A stretch of DNA of 64,000 bases, taken from positions 1 to 64,000 of the forward strand of contig JAEWOS010000033.1 of assembly GCA_023460855.1 (NCBI GenBank). The letters are read 5' to 3'. The notes under the pieces are model-generated. The model was not told the DNA's origin. It made no database searches and saw only the letters and a list, made by a program, of their open reading frames with translations. Of the stretch, positions 23,782 through 31,870 are shown piece after piece (the stretch's first letter is position 1; each line of letters opens with the position of its first letter). This stretch comes from Bacteroidota bacterium (GTDB lineage Bacteria > Bacteroidota > Bacteroidia > Flavobacteriales > Weeksellaceae). The position numbers and the translations under genes are program-made.

Positions 23782-26700
23782 ATGAAATTCACCGAAGCCC
23801 AGTTAGAAGCCGCCGTTATTTCCCTGCTTGAGGAGCAGGGGATTTCACATACTTCCGGTCTGCACATCCATAAAACGCTGGAAGAAGTACTGCTGAAAGA
23901 CGATCTGCAAAACTTTCTGGTGCAGCGGTATCAGGATATTACGCTCAACGAAATCCGTCAGATTATACTTAAGCTGGAGTATTTTTCGGCTTCGGCGCTG
24001 TATGAGAGCAACCGCGACATTATCCGTCTTATTGCCGACGGCTTTACGCTGAAACGTGAGGATGCTTCCAAAAAAGACCTGTTTATTCAGCTGATTGATT
24101 ATTCGGAGCAGGATAACAATATCTACCGTTTTGTCAACCAGCTCGAAATAAAAGGCACGGAAAAGCGCATTCCGGACGGAATTCTGTACATCAACGGGAT
24201 TCCGCTCGTCATTTTTGAGTTTAAAACTGCCATTCAGGAAAATACCACCATTCACGATGCGTACAAACAGCTGACGGTGCGCTACAAACGCGACATTCCT
24301 GAACTGCTGAAATACAATGCTTTTCTGGTACTCAGCGACGGCGTGAACAACAAAGCCGGTTCTATGTTTGCACCTTATGAGTTTTTCTATGGTTGGCGCA
24401 AAGCCGAAAGCGATGAAAAAATATCGAAAGACGGTATCGCTTCGCTTTATACCATGATGAAAGGGCTGTTCAACAGAAACCGTTTGCGTGATGTGATTCA
24501 TCATTTTATTTATTTTCCGGATACCAGCAAGAAACAGGAAAAGATCGTCTGCCGCTATCCGCAGTATTACGCAAGCCGGAAACTGTATCACAGCATTCTG
24601 GAACACCGCAAACCCGAAGGCGACGGAAAGGGCGGCACCTACTTCGGGGCAACGGGAAGCGGCAAAAGTTATACAATGCTCTACCTTTCGCGGCTGCTGA
24701 TGCGCAGTACCGAAATGGCGAGTCCTACCATTATTCTCATTACCGACCGTACAGATCTGGATGAACAGCTGTCCGGCACTTTTACCAATGCGAAAACTTT
24801 TATCGGCGACAGCCATATCGTAAGTGTGGAATCTCGCCAGGATTTGCGCAACCAGCTCAGAAACCGGGAGAGCGGCGGTGTGTTTTTGACAACCATTCAC
24901 AAGTTCACAGAAGATACAGAACTGCTTTCGGAACGCACCAATATTGTCTGCATTTCCGATGAGGCACACCGTTCGCAGATCAACCTGGACAAAAATCTGA
25001 AGATTACGGATAAAGAAGTGAAGACAGGATACGGTTTTGCGTATTACCTGCATCAGTCGCTTCCGAATGCTACTTACGTCGGTTTTACGGGAACACCGGT
25101 GGACAAAACGCTGGAAGTGTTTGGCGAGGTGGTGGATGCTTATACCATGAACGAATCGGTTCAGGATGAAATTACGGTGCGCATTGTGTATGAAGGCAGG
25201 GCGGCAAAAGTGTTGCTGCAGTCGGAAAAACTGAAAGAAATTGAAGATTATTATTCGCAGTGTGTGGCAGAAGGTTCCAGCGAGTATCAGGTAGAGGAAA
25301 GTAAAAAAGCCACTACAGGAATGAATGCCATATTGGGCGATAAAGACCGCCTGAAAGCGGTGGCTCAGGATTTTGTAAGCCATTATGAAAACCGCGTAAA
25401 AGAAGGCGCTACTGTATGCGGAAAAGCAATGTTTGTATCCTCCAGCCGGGAGATTGCTTACCGTTTCTACAGGGAACTGATGGAGCTGAGACCGGAGTGG
25501 GGAGATATAAAACCCCATGAAGACGGGGCAGAACTTTCCGAAAAGGAAAAGAAAGAACTGAAACCCATTGCCAAAGTGAATATGGTGATGACGCGCGACA
25601 AGGACGATGAGAAAGACCTCTACGAACTGTTGGGCACGAAGGACGACCGTAAGGAACTCGACCGGCAGTTTAAACAGGAAAAGTCGAACTTCAAAATTGC
25701 CATTGTGGTGGATATGTGGCTCACCGGTTTTGATGTGCCGTTTCTGGACAGCATCTACATTGACAAACCGATTCAGGAACATTCACTTATCCAGACCATT
25801 TCCCGTGTGAACCGTAAGTTTAAAGGCAAAGACAAAGGTTTGGTGGTGGATTATATCGGCATTAAAAACAATATGAATTACGCTTTGGCGAAATTCAACA
25901 GTACCGATCAGAATGAATTTGAGGATATTGATAAAGCCATTACTATTGTAAAAGACCAGCTGGATCTGCTGCGGAAGCTGTTTCATCACTTCAATGCGAA
26001 GCCGTATTTTGAGGGCAGTCCCGTACAGAAACTTGAAAACCTTAATCTCGCTGCAGAATATGTACAGCAAACCGAAGATTTTGAGAAACGCTTTATGCGC
26101 ATTGTTAAAAAGATGAAAGAGGCCTACAATATCTGCTGTTCTTCCGAAGCTTTTTCTGCTGCAGAGGTGGATGAGATTTATTTCTTTACGGCGGTACGGT
26201 CTATTATTTATAAGCTGACGAAAAGGGATGCTCCCGATATTTCACAGATGAACGCCAAAGTTGCTAAAATGGTAGAAGAGGCGGTGCAGAGTGAAGGCGT
26301 GGAAGAGGTGTTTAAACTGGATGAAAACGCTGGAGAAAAGATTGATATTTTCGGGGAAGAATACCTGGAACGCATCAACCGCATTAAGCTTCCGAATACC
26401 AAAATAAAAATACTGCAGCGGCTTCTGAAAATGGCGATTGACGATTTCAGGAAGGTGAACAAAATAAAAGGGGTTGATTTCAGCAAACGCCTGCAAAGCA
26501 TTGTAGACCGGTACAACGAAAGAAGTGAAGACATGGTACTCGCCAATGATGTACTGGATGATCTTGCCGGACAAATGGCTGACCTGCTGCGCGACCTGAA
26601 AGAAGAAAAATACTCCTTTGAGAAAATGGGTGTCGACTTCGAGGAAAAGTCATTTTACGATATTCTGAAAGACATCCGCGACAAATACAAATTTGAGTAC

Positions 26701-26922
26701 ACCGAAGAAAAACTGATCGCTCTTGCTAAAGACATCAAGATCATTGTGGACGATAAAGCCAGATACACCGACTGGAGCGAGCGTGAAGACATTAAAGCCG
26801 AACTGAAAGTAGACCTGATCCTCAAACTCGCCGAACACGGCTATCCTCCTGTAACCAGAGACGAAGTGTATAAGGAAATCTTTGAACAGGCGGAAAATTT
26901 CAGGAAATACATGGAAATTTAA
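23782..26922 (+). CDS. hsdR: Type I restriction endonuclease subunit HsdR
   Basis: The motor and nuclease subunit that, with M2S, cuts unmodified DNA after translocation. The 1046 residues have the N-terminal PD-(D/E)xK nuclease (D132 in RIPDGILY; E146-x-K148 in IFEFKTA), then SF2 motor motifs: Walker A GATGSGKS (289-296), DEAH box (393-396), GFTGTPV, and later FDVPFLDSIYIDKP and QTISRVNR, and a long helical C-terminus. Complete for its family. It matches hsdM, not the three genes before it, in base composition, showing that those split an original hsdM-hsdS-hsdR operon. Its stop overlaps the convergent gene at 26919 by 4 bp. Confidence 0.96.
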   Translation: MKFTEAQLEAAVISLLEEQGISHTSGLHIHKTLEEVLLKDDLQNFLVQRYQDITLNEIRQIILKLEYFSASALYESNRDIIRLIADGFTLKREDASKKDLFIQLIDYSEQDNNIYRFVNQLEIKGTEKRIPDGILYINGIPLVIFEFKTAIQENTTIHDAYKQLTVRYKRDIPELLKYNAFLVLSDGVNNKAGSMFAPYEFFYGWRKAESDEKISKDGIASLYTMMKGLFNRNRLRDVIHHFIYFPDTSKKQEKIVCRYPQYYASRKLYHSILEHRKPEGDGKGGTYFGATGSGKSYTMLYLSRLLMRSTEMASPTIILITDRTDLDEQLSGTFTNAKTFIGDSHIVSVESRQDLRNQLRNRESGGVFLTTIHKFTEDTELLSERTNIVCISDEAHRSQINLDKNLKITDKEVKTGYGFAYYLHQSLPNATYVGFTGTPVDKTLEVFGEVVDAYTMNESVQDEITVRIVYEGRAAKVLLQSEKLKEIEDYYSQCVAEGSSEYQVEESKKATTGMNAILGDKDRLKAVAQDFVSHYENRVKEGATVCGKAMFVSSSREIAYRFYRELMELRPEWGDIKPHEDGAELSEKEKKELKPIAKVNMVMTRDKDDEKDLYELLGTKDDRKELDRQFKQEKSNFKIAIVVDMWLTGFDVPFLDSIYIDKPIQEHSLIQTISRVNRKFKGKDKGLVVDYIGIKNNMNYALAKFNSTDQNEFEDIDKAITIVKDQLDLLRKLFHHFNAKPYFEGSPVQKLENLNLAAEYVQQTEDFEKRFMRIVKKMKEAYNICCSSEAFSAAEVDEIYFFTAVRSIIYKLTKRDAPDISQMNAKVAKMVEEAVQSEGVEEVFKLDENAGEKIDIFGEEYLERINRIKLPNTKIKILQRLLKMAIDDFRKVNKIKGVDFSKRLQSIVDRYNERSEDMVLANDVLDDLAGQMADLLRDLKEEKYSFEKMGVDFEEKSFYDILKDIRDKYKFEYTEEKLIALAKDIKIIVDDKARYTDWSEREDIKAELKVDLILKLAEHGYPPVTRDEVYKEIFEQAENFRKYMEI

Positions 26923-27302
26923 TTTTGATTGCAAAAAGTATTAAAATAAATTTCGCCTAAAGAGTCAGGAACAACAAATAACATTTCTATTTCATAAGAT
27001 TTTAAAGAAATGCTATGTAAAACTTTTCCTTCTTTTGAATAAACGATAAATTGCGCCATCCCGATTTGTCTTTCTATGCAGTCAAACTTCCATAATAACA
27101 TCGAGTAACCTTCAGCTTTCATCTTTTTACCGCTGGAATTAATATATTCAATTGAATCGGAAACAGTTTTTATCCAGCCTGAATCTTCATTGTTAGGTTT
27201 GTAGTAGTATTTATTTGAATCCTGCTCGCCCATATATTGCCAGTCCTGCGAGTATACTGAAGTTGTAAAGAAAAACACTACACAAAGAGTAAAATATTTC
27301 AT
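26919..27302 (-). CDS. Secreted protein of unknown function (127 aa)
   Basis: Signal peptide KYFTLCVVFFFTTSVYSQ, then a ~110-residue beta-rich domain (WQYMGEQDSNKYYYKP...GYSMLLWKFDCIERQIGMAQFIVYSKEGKVL) resembling small surface-adhesin-E-like proteins in which a substrate-type stress or colour assay was never defined; I assign no function. Two Cys may pair in the periplasm. It lies convergent to hsdR, overlapping by 4 bp at the stop codons, and has its own promoter. Confidence 0.75.
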   Translation of the reverse strand: MKYFTLCVVFFFTTSVYSQDWQYMGEQDSNKYYYKPNNEDSGWIKTVSDSIEYINSSGKKMKAEGYSMLLWKFDCIERQIGMAQFIVYSKEGKVLHSISLKSYEIEMLFVVPDSLGEIYFNTFCNQN

Positions 27303-27317
27303 TTATTGAGCTTTTAT

Positions 27318-27325
27318 CAAATTTA
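27318..27325 (-). promoter_or_regulatory. -7 element TAAATTTG for the 127-aa secreted protein
   Basis: CAAATTTA on plus is TAAATTTG on minus; predicted start near 27313, about 11 nt before the ATG at 27302. Confidence 0.5.
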
Positions 27326-27416
27326 CAAATTTCTTAAATAAGGCAAAATATTTGCTGACCGCTCAAATGACGAAAATATAAGTTTTCAATTAAGCTTAAA
27401 CTCTAAATATATTTGT

Positions 27417-27656
27417 CCCTTCGACTAATAATTCGCAGGATTTCGTATCGAGAAGTTATTATTAAGAGTTTTCGATACGCTTCACTTCGTTCAGCTACTC
27501 GAACTGACGGTAAGTCATACATCAAAATATTTGCGTCACTTCGAGTAGAAATCTTAAGGATTTCGTATCGAGAAGTTATTATTAAGAGTTTTCGATACGC
27601 TTCACTTTACTCCGCTACTCGAACTGACGGAAACTTCAAGTTTGCACCTTAAACTG
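27417..27656 (+). repeat. Two tandem 120-bp repeat units
   Basis: The 441-bp gap 27303-27743 holds no gene but two units with a 120-bp period. The best conserved parts, 27437-27510 and 27557-27630, are almost identical and each contains the inverted pair CGTATCGA / TCGATACG with a ~21-nt loop, then CTACTCGAACTGACGG. The frame across it is open but encodes only the repeat. A third, decayed copy of the GCAGGATTCGTATCGGGAAG part lies at 31611-31630. Confidence 0.85.
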
Positions 27657-27743
27657 TTTAATCTTGAACTGTTTTTCCAGAAAATTTCTATTTTTCTGTA
27701 ACAAAATTCCGATCCCAATACTTACCTGTCAGTAACGGTCAGC

Positions 27744-28235
27744 ATGCAAAACCTTGAAAAGGACTTTCTGGAGAAAATTGAAAAGCACAAAGGCGTGATT
27801 TTCAAGATTTCCAAGATGTACATGGATAATTTCGACGATCAGAAAGACCTTTTCCAGGAAATTACTTTCCAGGCTTGGAAAGCCTACCCAAAATTTGAAG
27901 GCAGAAGCGAATTTTCTACCTGGTTGTACAGAATTGCATTGAACACCGCCATCGTATTTCTAAAATCTGAGAAGAAACGCAGCATTTTCTCAAGTTCAAA
28001 TTACGAGAATTTGAAATTACCAGTCGATGAGTATGAGGATGAAGGAGAGCAAAAACTCAAGAAAATGTATGAAGCGATCCAGCAATTGAATCCGATCGAC
28101 AAAGCACTAATTTTTTATTTTTTGCAAGATTATAGCGGAAAAGAAATGGCAGAACAATTAGGAATAACGGAAGGAAATTGCAGAGTTAAACTGAACCGCG
28201 CAAAGGATAAATTAAAGCAACTGATTAATCATTAA
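27744..28235 (+). CDS. RNA polymerase sigma factor, ECF type
   Basis: A 163-residue group IV sigma factor. Region 2 is DQKDLFQEITFQAWKAYPKF followed by FSTWLYRIALNTA; region 4 is IDKALIFYFLQDYSGKEMAEQLGITEGNCRVKLNRAKDKLKQLI. There is no region 1 or 3. The next gene (28264) encodes a membrane protein in the same unit and is the natural candidate for a sigma-sequestering partner. The stimulus cannot be told. The start at 27744 puts region 2 in its normal place. Confidence 0.92.
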   Translation: MQNLEKDFLEKIEKHKGVIFKISKMYMDNFDDQKDLFQEITFQAWKAYPKFEGRSEFSTWLYRIALNTAIVFLKSEKKRSIFSSSNYENLKLPVDEYEDEGEQKLKKMYEAIQQLNPIDKALIFYFLQDYSGKEMAEQLGITEGNCRVKLNRAKDKLKQLINH

Positions 28236-28263
28236 GCTCAAAACCACTTCTAAAAATTTTAAA

Positions 28264-29082
28264 ATGGAACTTGACAACATAAAAGATCTTTGGAATCAAG
28301 AGGAGGTTTCCGAAACTCCCGATATTTCAACATCACAACAAAAAGAACTGCATCATCCGTTGGGAAAAATCCGGAAAAATATGCGTATGGAATTTTGGAC
28401 CACTTTAGCTTTGCTTATTCCGTTGGTGGTAATTCTGTACTTCAGTATTGATAATTTAAGACTCAAAACGTACACCGTAACACTGGTAACGGTAATGATT
28501 CTGATTATTATTTTTTACTTCAGAAAATTCTTTCTTTTCTACCGAGAACTGGGAAATGTAATGTTGAATACTAAGGATTCAATCAAGGATCTCTTACACC
28601 AGTTTGAACTTAATAAGCAATATTATCTTTCCTATTACCTTGCTTTTGGGCCTGCCTTTGTGTGTGAAATGATACTCATCAATGAATTCCAATTTCGAAA
28701 AACTCCAGTTATAAAAGCAGCTGAACAGGCGCAAGAACTTGCTTTATTGATGGCTTTTGTAATGTTAACATTGTTAGGGCTGTACGCCATGTATGCTCTT
28801 GGTAAATGGTGGTTCCAATATTATTATGGTAAATATGTGGATGATGTGATAATTATTGATACTCAAATCAATGGGGGCAACGAAGCAAAAATAAAAAGTA
28901 TCCGGAAGAGAAGAAATAGCTGGTTCAATCGGTCAGAAAGATTCTTTCAGAGTAAGGTCGGGAACGCGGGAAAAACTTTCAATTTAATCTTTTGGTTTGT
29001 TTTTTATTCGCTGATTGCGGTATTGATTACCACCTTTGGATCTATGGTGATTACCATCCTGTTAAATTATTTTGAGAGATAA
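28264..29082 (+). CDS. Multi-pass membrane protein downstream of the ECF sigma factor
   Basis: 272 residues: a short cytosolic N-terminus (MELDNIKDLWNQEEVSE), then predicted membrane segments at about 39-60, 63-82, 118-140, 156-178 and 238-265. The opening ELDNIKDLWNQ is common in flavobacterial proteins encoded next to ECF sigma factors, where it may bind the sigma factor; there is no zinc-binding anti-sigma HxxxCxxC motif. Twenty-eight bp separate it from the sigma gene, so they are probably co-transcribed. An anti-sigma role is inference. Confidence 0.7.
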   Translation: MELDNIKDLWNQEEVSETPDISTSQQKELHHPLGKIRKNMRMEFWTTLALLIPLVVILYFSIDNLRLKTYTVTLVTVMILIIIFYFRKFFLFYRELGNVMLNTKDSIKDLLHQFELNKQYYLSYYLAFGPAFVCEMILINEFQFRKTPVIKAAEQAQELALLMAFVMLTLLGLYAMYALGKWWFQYYYGKYVDDVIIIDTQINGGNEAKIKSIRKRRNSWFNRSERFFQSKVGNAGKTFNLIFWFVFYSLIAVLITTFGSMVITILLNYFER

Positions 29083-29137
29083 TTTGTAACAAATTTTCCA
29101 AACATTCACTAACTAATAAATTCAAACAAAAATTATT

Positions 29138-29416
29138 ATGAAAACAACAAAATTTAGCAGACTAATTCTTAAAGCGATTACGTGGGGAATGATCAGTACA
29201 TTAATTGTTAATTTTATTTCCTTCCTACTAGAATTGTCAAAGTATTCCGCCAATGAAAATTTGAACTGGCTTTTTTCTTACGGAAGATTTACAATAAATG
29301 GTGAGTTGACAGGGTATGAAATTGTTAGTTCCACGGCAATACTGTCAGCAATCTCTTTGGTTATCTTAATTTTGTCCGACAGAGAACGTTGGATAGAAAC
29401 TAAAATAAAATTTTAG
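29138..29416 (+). CDS. Small membrane protein of unknown function (92 aa)
   Basis: Two hydrophobic segments (about 12-32 and 64-82) flank a polar loop. No family recognised. It lies 55 bp after the membrane gene and ends just before a terminator, so it is probably the last gene of the sigma-factor unit. Confidence 0.6.
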   Translation: MKTTKFSRLILKAITWGMISTLIVNFISFLLELSKYSANENLNWLFSYGRFTINGELTGYEIVSSTAILSAISLVILILSDRERWIETKIKF

Positions 29417-29452
29417 AACATAAAATATTTTCAAATACTTATTACAAAAACA

Positions 29453-29478
29453 AAACCTCCCAAATTAGGAGGTTTGTT
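29453..29478. terminator. Bidirectional terminator
   Basis: Stem AAACCTCC / GGAGGTTT with loop CAAATTA; A-rich on one side and T-rich on the other, between convergent units. Confidence 0.85.
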
Positions 29479-29487
29479 TCATTTATG

Positions 29488-30807
29488 CTAAGTCTTAATC
29501 AATTCTTTATATTGATCAATCTCAATATGATTCGCCTTCAGATGGTGCATCATGCTGTACAGTCCGAAAAATGTACGATTGATGTAGATGAAGTGCTTCG
29601 ATCCACGGTTGCTGTTGATGGATCTCAGCTCGCTCATCATCGAGTATTTCTGTCCTAATTTTGAAATATCGGCGAAAAACTGCTCATCGCTGAAATCAAA
29701 ATATTCCGTTTTGAAAGGCTGTCCGAAAAGCATGAGCATTTCCTGCATGAGATTTAACAGAAATGCTTTTTCTTCGGCTGAATCATCTTCACGGAAAAGT
29801 CCGAGCTCCGTCATGGTTTGAATCAGCGACTGCTCGTCATCTAAACTTTCACGCTTCGACAGTGCGAAATACGGTCCGTAAAAATCTTCAGGAATCACTT
29901 TGATGCAGCCAAAATCGATGGCCATAAGCTGATGGTCTTTCGAAACCAGGAAATTTCCCGGATGCGGATCGGCCTGAACAGCGCGCAGATTATGCATTTG
30001 AAACATGTAAAAATTCCAGAGTGTCTGCCCGAGCTTATTCCGTGTTTCGTCATCAATTTTTGAATGATCGATTTCCGAGAGGTGAATTCCGTCCAGCCAG
30101 TCCATCGTCAGAATTTTTTCGGACGACCACTGTGCGTGATATTCAGGAAAAACGAGGTTCGGGATTACGCTGCAGGCTTCGCTGATTTCCTTTCCACGCT
30201 GAAGTTCGAGTCTGTAATCGGTTTCCTCGTACAGTTTGTCCTCAATCTCATTAAAATATTCCGCAGAACCTTCTTTTGGAATATTAAACATCCGCATTGC
30301 AATAGGCTTTACGAGCTGAAGATCGCTGTGAATACTGTCGCGAACTCCCGGATATTGAATCTTGACAGCCAGTTCACGTTCGTCCTTCTTGGCTTTGTGA
30401 ACCTGACCAATACTTGCTGCATTGACAGATTCGGGCGTGAAATCATCAAAAATTTCTTCCGGATTTTTTCCGAGGCTGCTTCTGAAAACCTTTCTCACCA
30501 ATGCCGATGAAAGAGGCGGTACCGAAAACTGTGCCAGCGAAAAACGCTCGACATATTCCTGCGGAAGCATTCCGTTTTCCATGCTTAGCATTTGTGCAAC
30601 CTTCAGTGCGGAACCTTTCAGTTCTTTGAGGCTGTCGTAAATGTCGGAAGCATTGTCTTCGTGCAGTTTCTTTTTCGCATCTTCCTCACCGGAAACTACT
30701 TTGTTGCCGTAGTATTTGGCATAATTAATTCCGATTTTCGCACCGGTTTTTACCAGCGATTTTGCACGCTCGAGTTTTCCGGTCGGAATTTTATCTAATG
30801 ATTTCAT
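29488..30807 (-). CDS. ABC1/ADCK-family atypical kinase, soluble type
   Basis: 439 residues with ABC1 marks: LKVAQMLSMENGMLP at the KxGQ position (here KVAQ, Gly replaced by Ala), PESVNAASIGQVHKA as the A-rich loop, LAVKIQYPG with the ATP Lys, VQADPHPGNFL as the catalytic loop and AIDFGCIK with the metal Asp. It lacks the C-terminal membrane helices of the paralogue at 4651-6312. It overlaps the TetR-like gene by 4 bp, forming a two-gene operon common in Bacteroidota. The role is probably lipid or quinone related, unproven. Confidence 0.88.
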   Translation of the reverse strand: MKSLDKIPTGKLERAKSLVKTGAKIGINYAKYYGNKVVSGEEDAKKKLHEDNASDIYDSLKELKGSALKVAQMLSMENGMLPQEYVERFSLAQFSVPPLSSALVRKVFRSSLGKNPEEIFDDFTPESVNAASIGQVHKAKKDERELAVKIQYPGVRDSIHSDLQLVKPIAMRMFNIPKEGSAEYFNEIEDKLYEETDYRLELQRGKEISEACSVIPNLVFPEYHAQWSSEKILTMDWLDGIHLSEIDHSKIDDETRNKLGQTLWNFYMFQMHNLRAVQADPHPGNFLVSKDHQLMAIDFGCIKVIPEDFYGPYFALSKRESLDDEQSLIQTMTELGLFREDDSAEEKAFLLNLMQEMLMLFGQPFKTEYFDFSDEQFFADISKLGQKYSMMSELRSINSNRGSKHFIYINRTFFGLYSMMHHLKANHIEIDQYKELIKT

Positions 30808-31445
30808 GTTCTGTGAATTTTCTCATTCCATAAAAATTTACCGAGATCGGCCACTTTACGGAGAGGTCTGTATTCTGCAATGTCAAAACCGGTATCGATC
30901 GTTTTTTCAATGTAAACATCGGTTTTTTCGAATCCCGGAGAATCATCGGTTCGCCAGAATACGAGCAGCGAGATAAAATGGTTCCACAGAATTTCTTCCT
31001 GAGCACGGTGTTTTGCTTCGTCCACTCTTGCGGACATTTTCCTGAGCACCTTGCTTTCTTCAAAGTTCAGCGTTTTTATGAAGTTTCTGAACTTCGTTTT
31101 CAGCTGCAACAGCAGTGTTGGCGGAAGTTTAGGTTTCTTTTCCAGAATCTGAAGCGCAAGAGATCTGTTCATCTTCAGGTTTTCGAAAAAGATATAGTAC
31201 ATGTTCAGAAGCTGTTCTTTCGCAGGCATCATTTCAAACCCTTCGATAGATCTCGTCAGGTTCTCGGAGTTATCCCACACTTTTTTCAACAGTTCTGCAT
31301 TCATTAAGCGGAATCCTGAATAATGGTTGTAGAATTCTTCTTCCTGCATATTCAGTTCTTTCGCAAATGCGTATACACTTTTTGGTTCTTCGCCGTTTTC
31401 GAGGAGATATTCACTGTATTTCTCCAGTATTTCATCTTTATTCAT
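30804..31445 (-). CDS. TetR-family-like regulator
   Basis: 213 residues from the ATG at 31445 (frame is open to 31514, but ATG MNKDEILEKYSEYLL is the sensible start). The N-terminal ~50 residues form a TetR-type helix-turn-helix (ILEKYSEYLLENGEEPKSVYAFAKELNMQEEEFYNHYSG) and the rest is all-helical, as in TetR ligand domains. It is co-translated with the ABC1 kinase (ATGA overlap). An inverted repeat upstream at 31475-31488 may be its operator. Confidence 0.75.
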   Translation of the reverse strand: MNKDEILEKYSEYLLENGEEPKSVYAFAKELNMQEEEFYNHYSGFRLMNAELLKKVWDNSENLTRSIEGFEMMPAKEQLLNMYYIFFENLKMNRSLALQILEKKPKLPPTLLLQLKTKFRNFIKTLNFEESKVLRKMSARVDEAKHRAQEEILWNHFISLLVFWRTDDSPGFEKTDVYIEKTIDTGFDIAEYRPLRKVADLGKFLWNEKIHRT

Positions 31446-31474
31446 AATAATAGTTATTGAATTGGATTGGTAAT

Positions 31475-31488
31475 AATTGATGTCAATT
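31475..31488 (-). promoter_or_regulatory. Palindrome upstream of the TetR-like gene, candidate operator
   Basis: AATTGATGTCAATT is a perfect inverted repeat (AATTGA / TCAATT) 30 bp before the TetR start, a usual place for an autoregulatory site. No experimental support. Confidence 0.35.
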
Positions 31489-31599
31489 TTATACCAAAAC
31501 GGATATTTTAACATAATATTTTTATGCGGTTCGTAATAAATTTTTGTTAATAAATTACCTATTCAGTGCCTATTCGTCGCTTCGGATCGGTCTCATCTA

Positions 31600-31677
31600 G
31601 TTGAAATTTGCAGGATTCGTATCGGGAAGTGAGTAGTTATTCGAGATTCGAGATTTGAGATTTGAGCTTTGAGATTT
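31600..31677 (+). repeat. Decayed dispersed repeat and a short 8-bp-period tract
   Basis: The gap 31446-31832 has no gene. GCAGGATTCGTATCGGGAAG (31611-31630) is a decayed copy of the 27437-27510 repeat. Directly after it, 31641-31677 is a tract of GAGATTTG-like units (GAGATTCG, AGATTTGA, GATTTGAG). Confidence 0.6.
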
Positions 31678-31832
31678 CCCGAATTTAAGTTCCGATATTA
31701 TTCACTTCATTACGTCAATCAAACTGCCGCGCCAGGAAGCGGGAGTCCGGCGTCGCTGATCTAATTTACAAAATGAATGACACTCATCAATAAATTTAAT
31801 TGTCACGTAAGATTCACTTCAGCTAATATTTA

Positions 31833-31840
31833 TAAATTTG
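31833..31840 (+). promoter_or_regulatory. -7 element TAAATTTG upstream of katG
   Basis: TAAATTTG would start transcription near 31845, a ~26-nt leader before ATG 31871. This argues against the in-frame TTG at 31838 as a start. Confidence 0.55.
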
Positions 31841-31870
31841 AGAATATCACACACTCAAAAAATATACAAT

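Noticed and set aside
23845..25782. 645-codon open frame on the minus strand opposite hsdR
   Set aside because: Antisense to a complete HsdR with all motifs; the translated sequence is His/Phe/Arg-rich without domain features, as expected from the reverse complement of a biased coding sequence.
17288..26922. Treating HerA as part of a NurA-HerA repair pair
   Set aside because: No NurA-like nuclease gene adjoins it, while a SIR2 gene overlaps its start by 4 bp.
27413..27652. 79-codon frame across the 120-bp repeat
   Set aside because: It encodes nothing but the translated repeat; codon content reflects palindromic DNA.
31838..31870. TTG start 11 codons upstream for katG
   Set aside because: It lies within the predicted -7 element and the added residues are not KatG-like; ATG 31871 leads into the conserved N-terminal motif.
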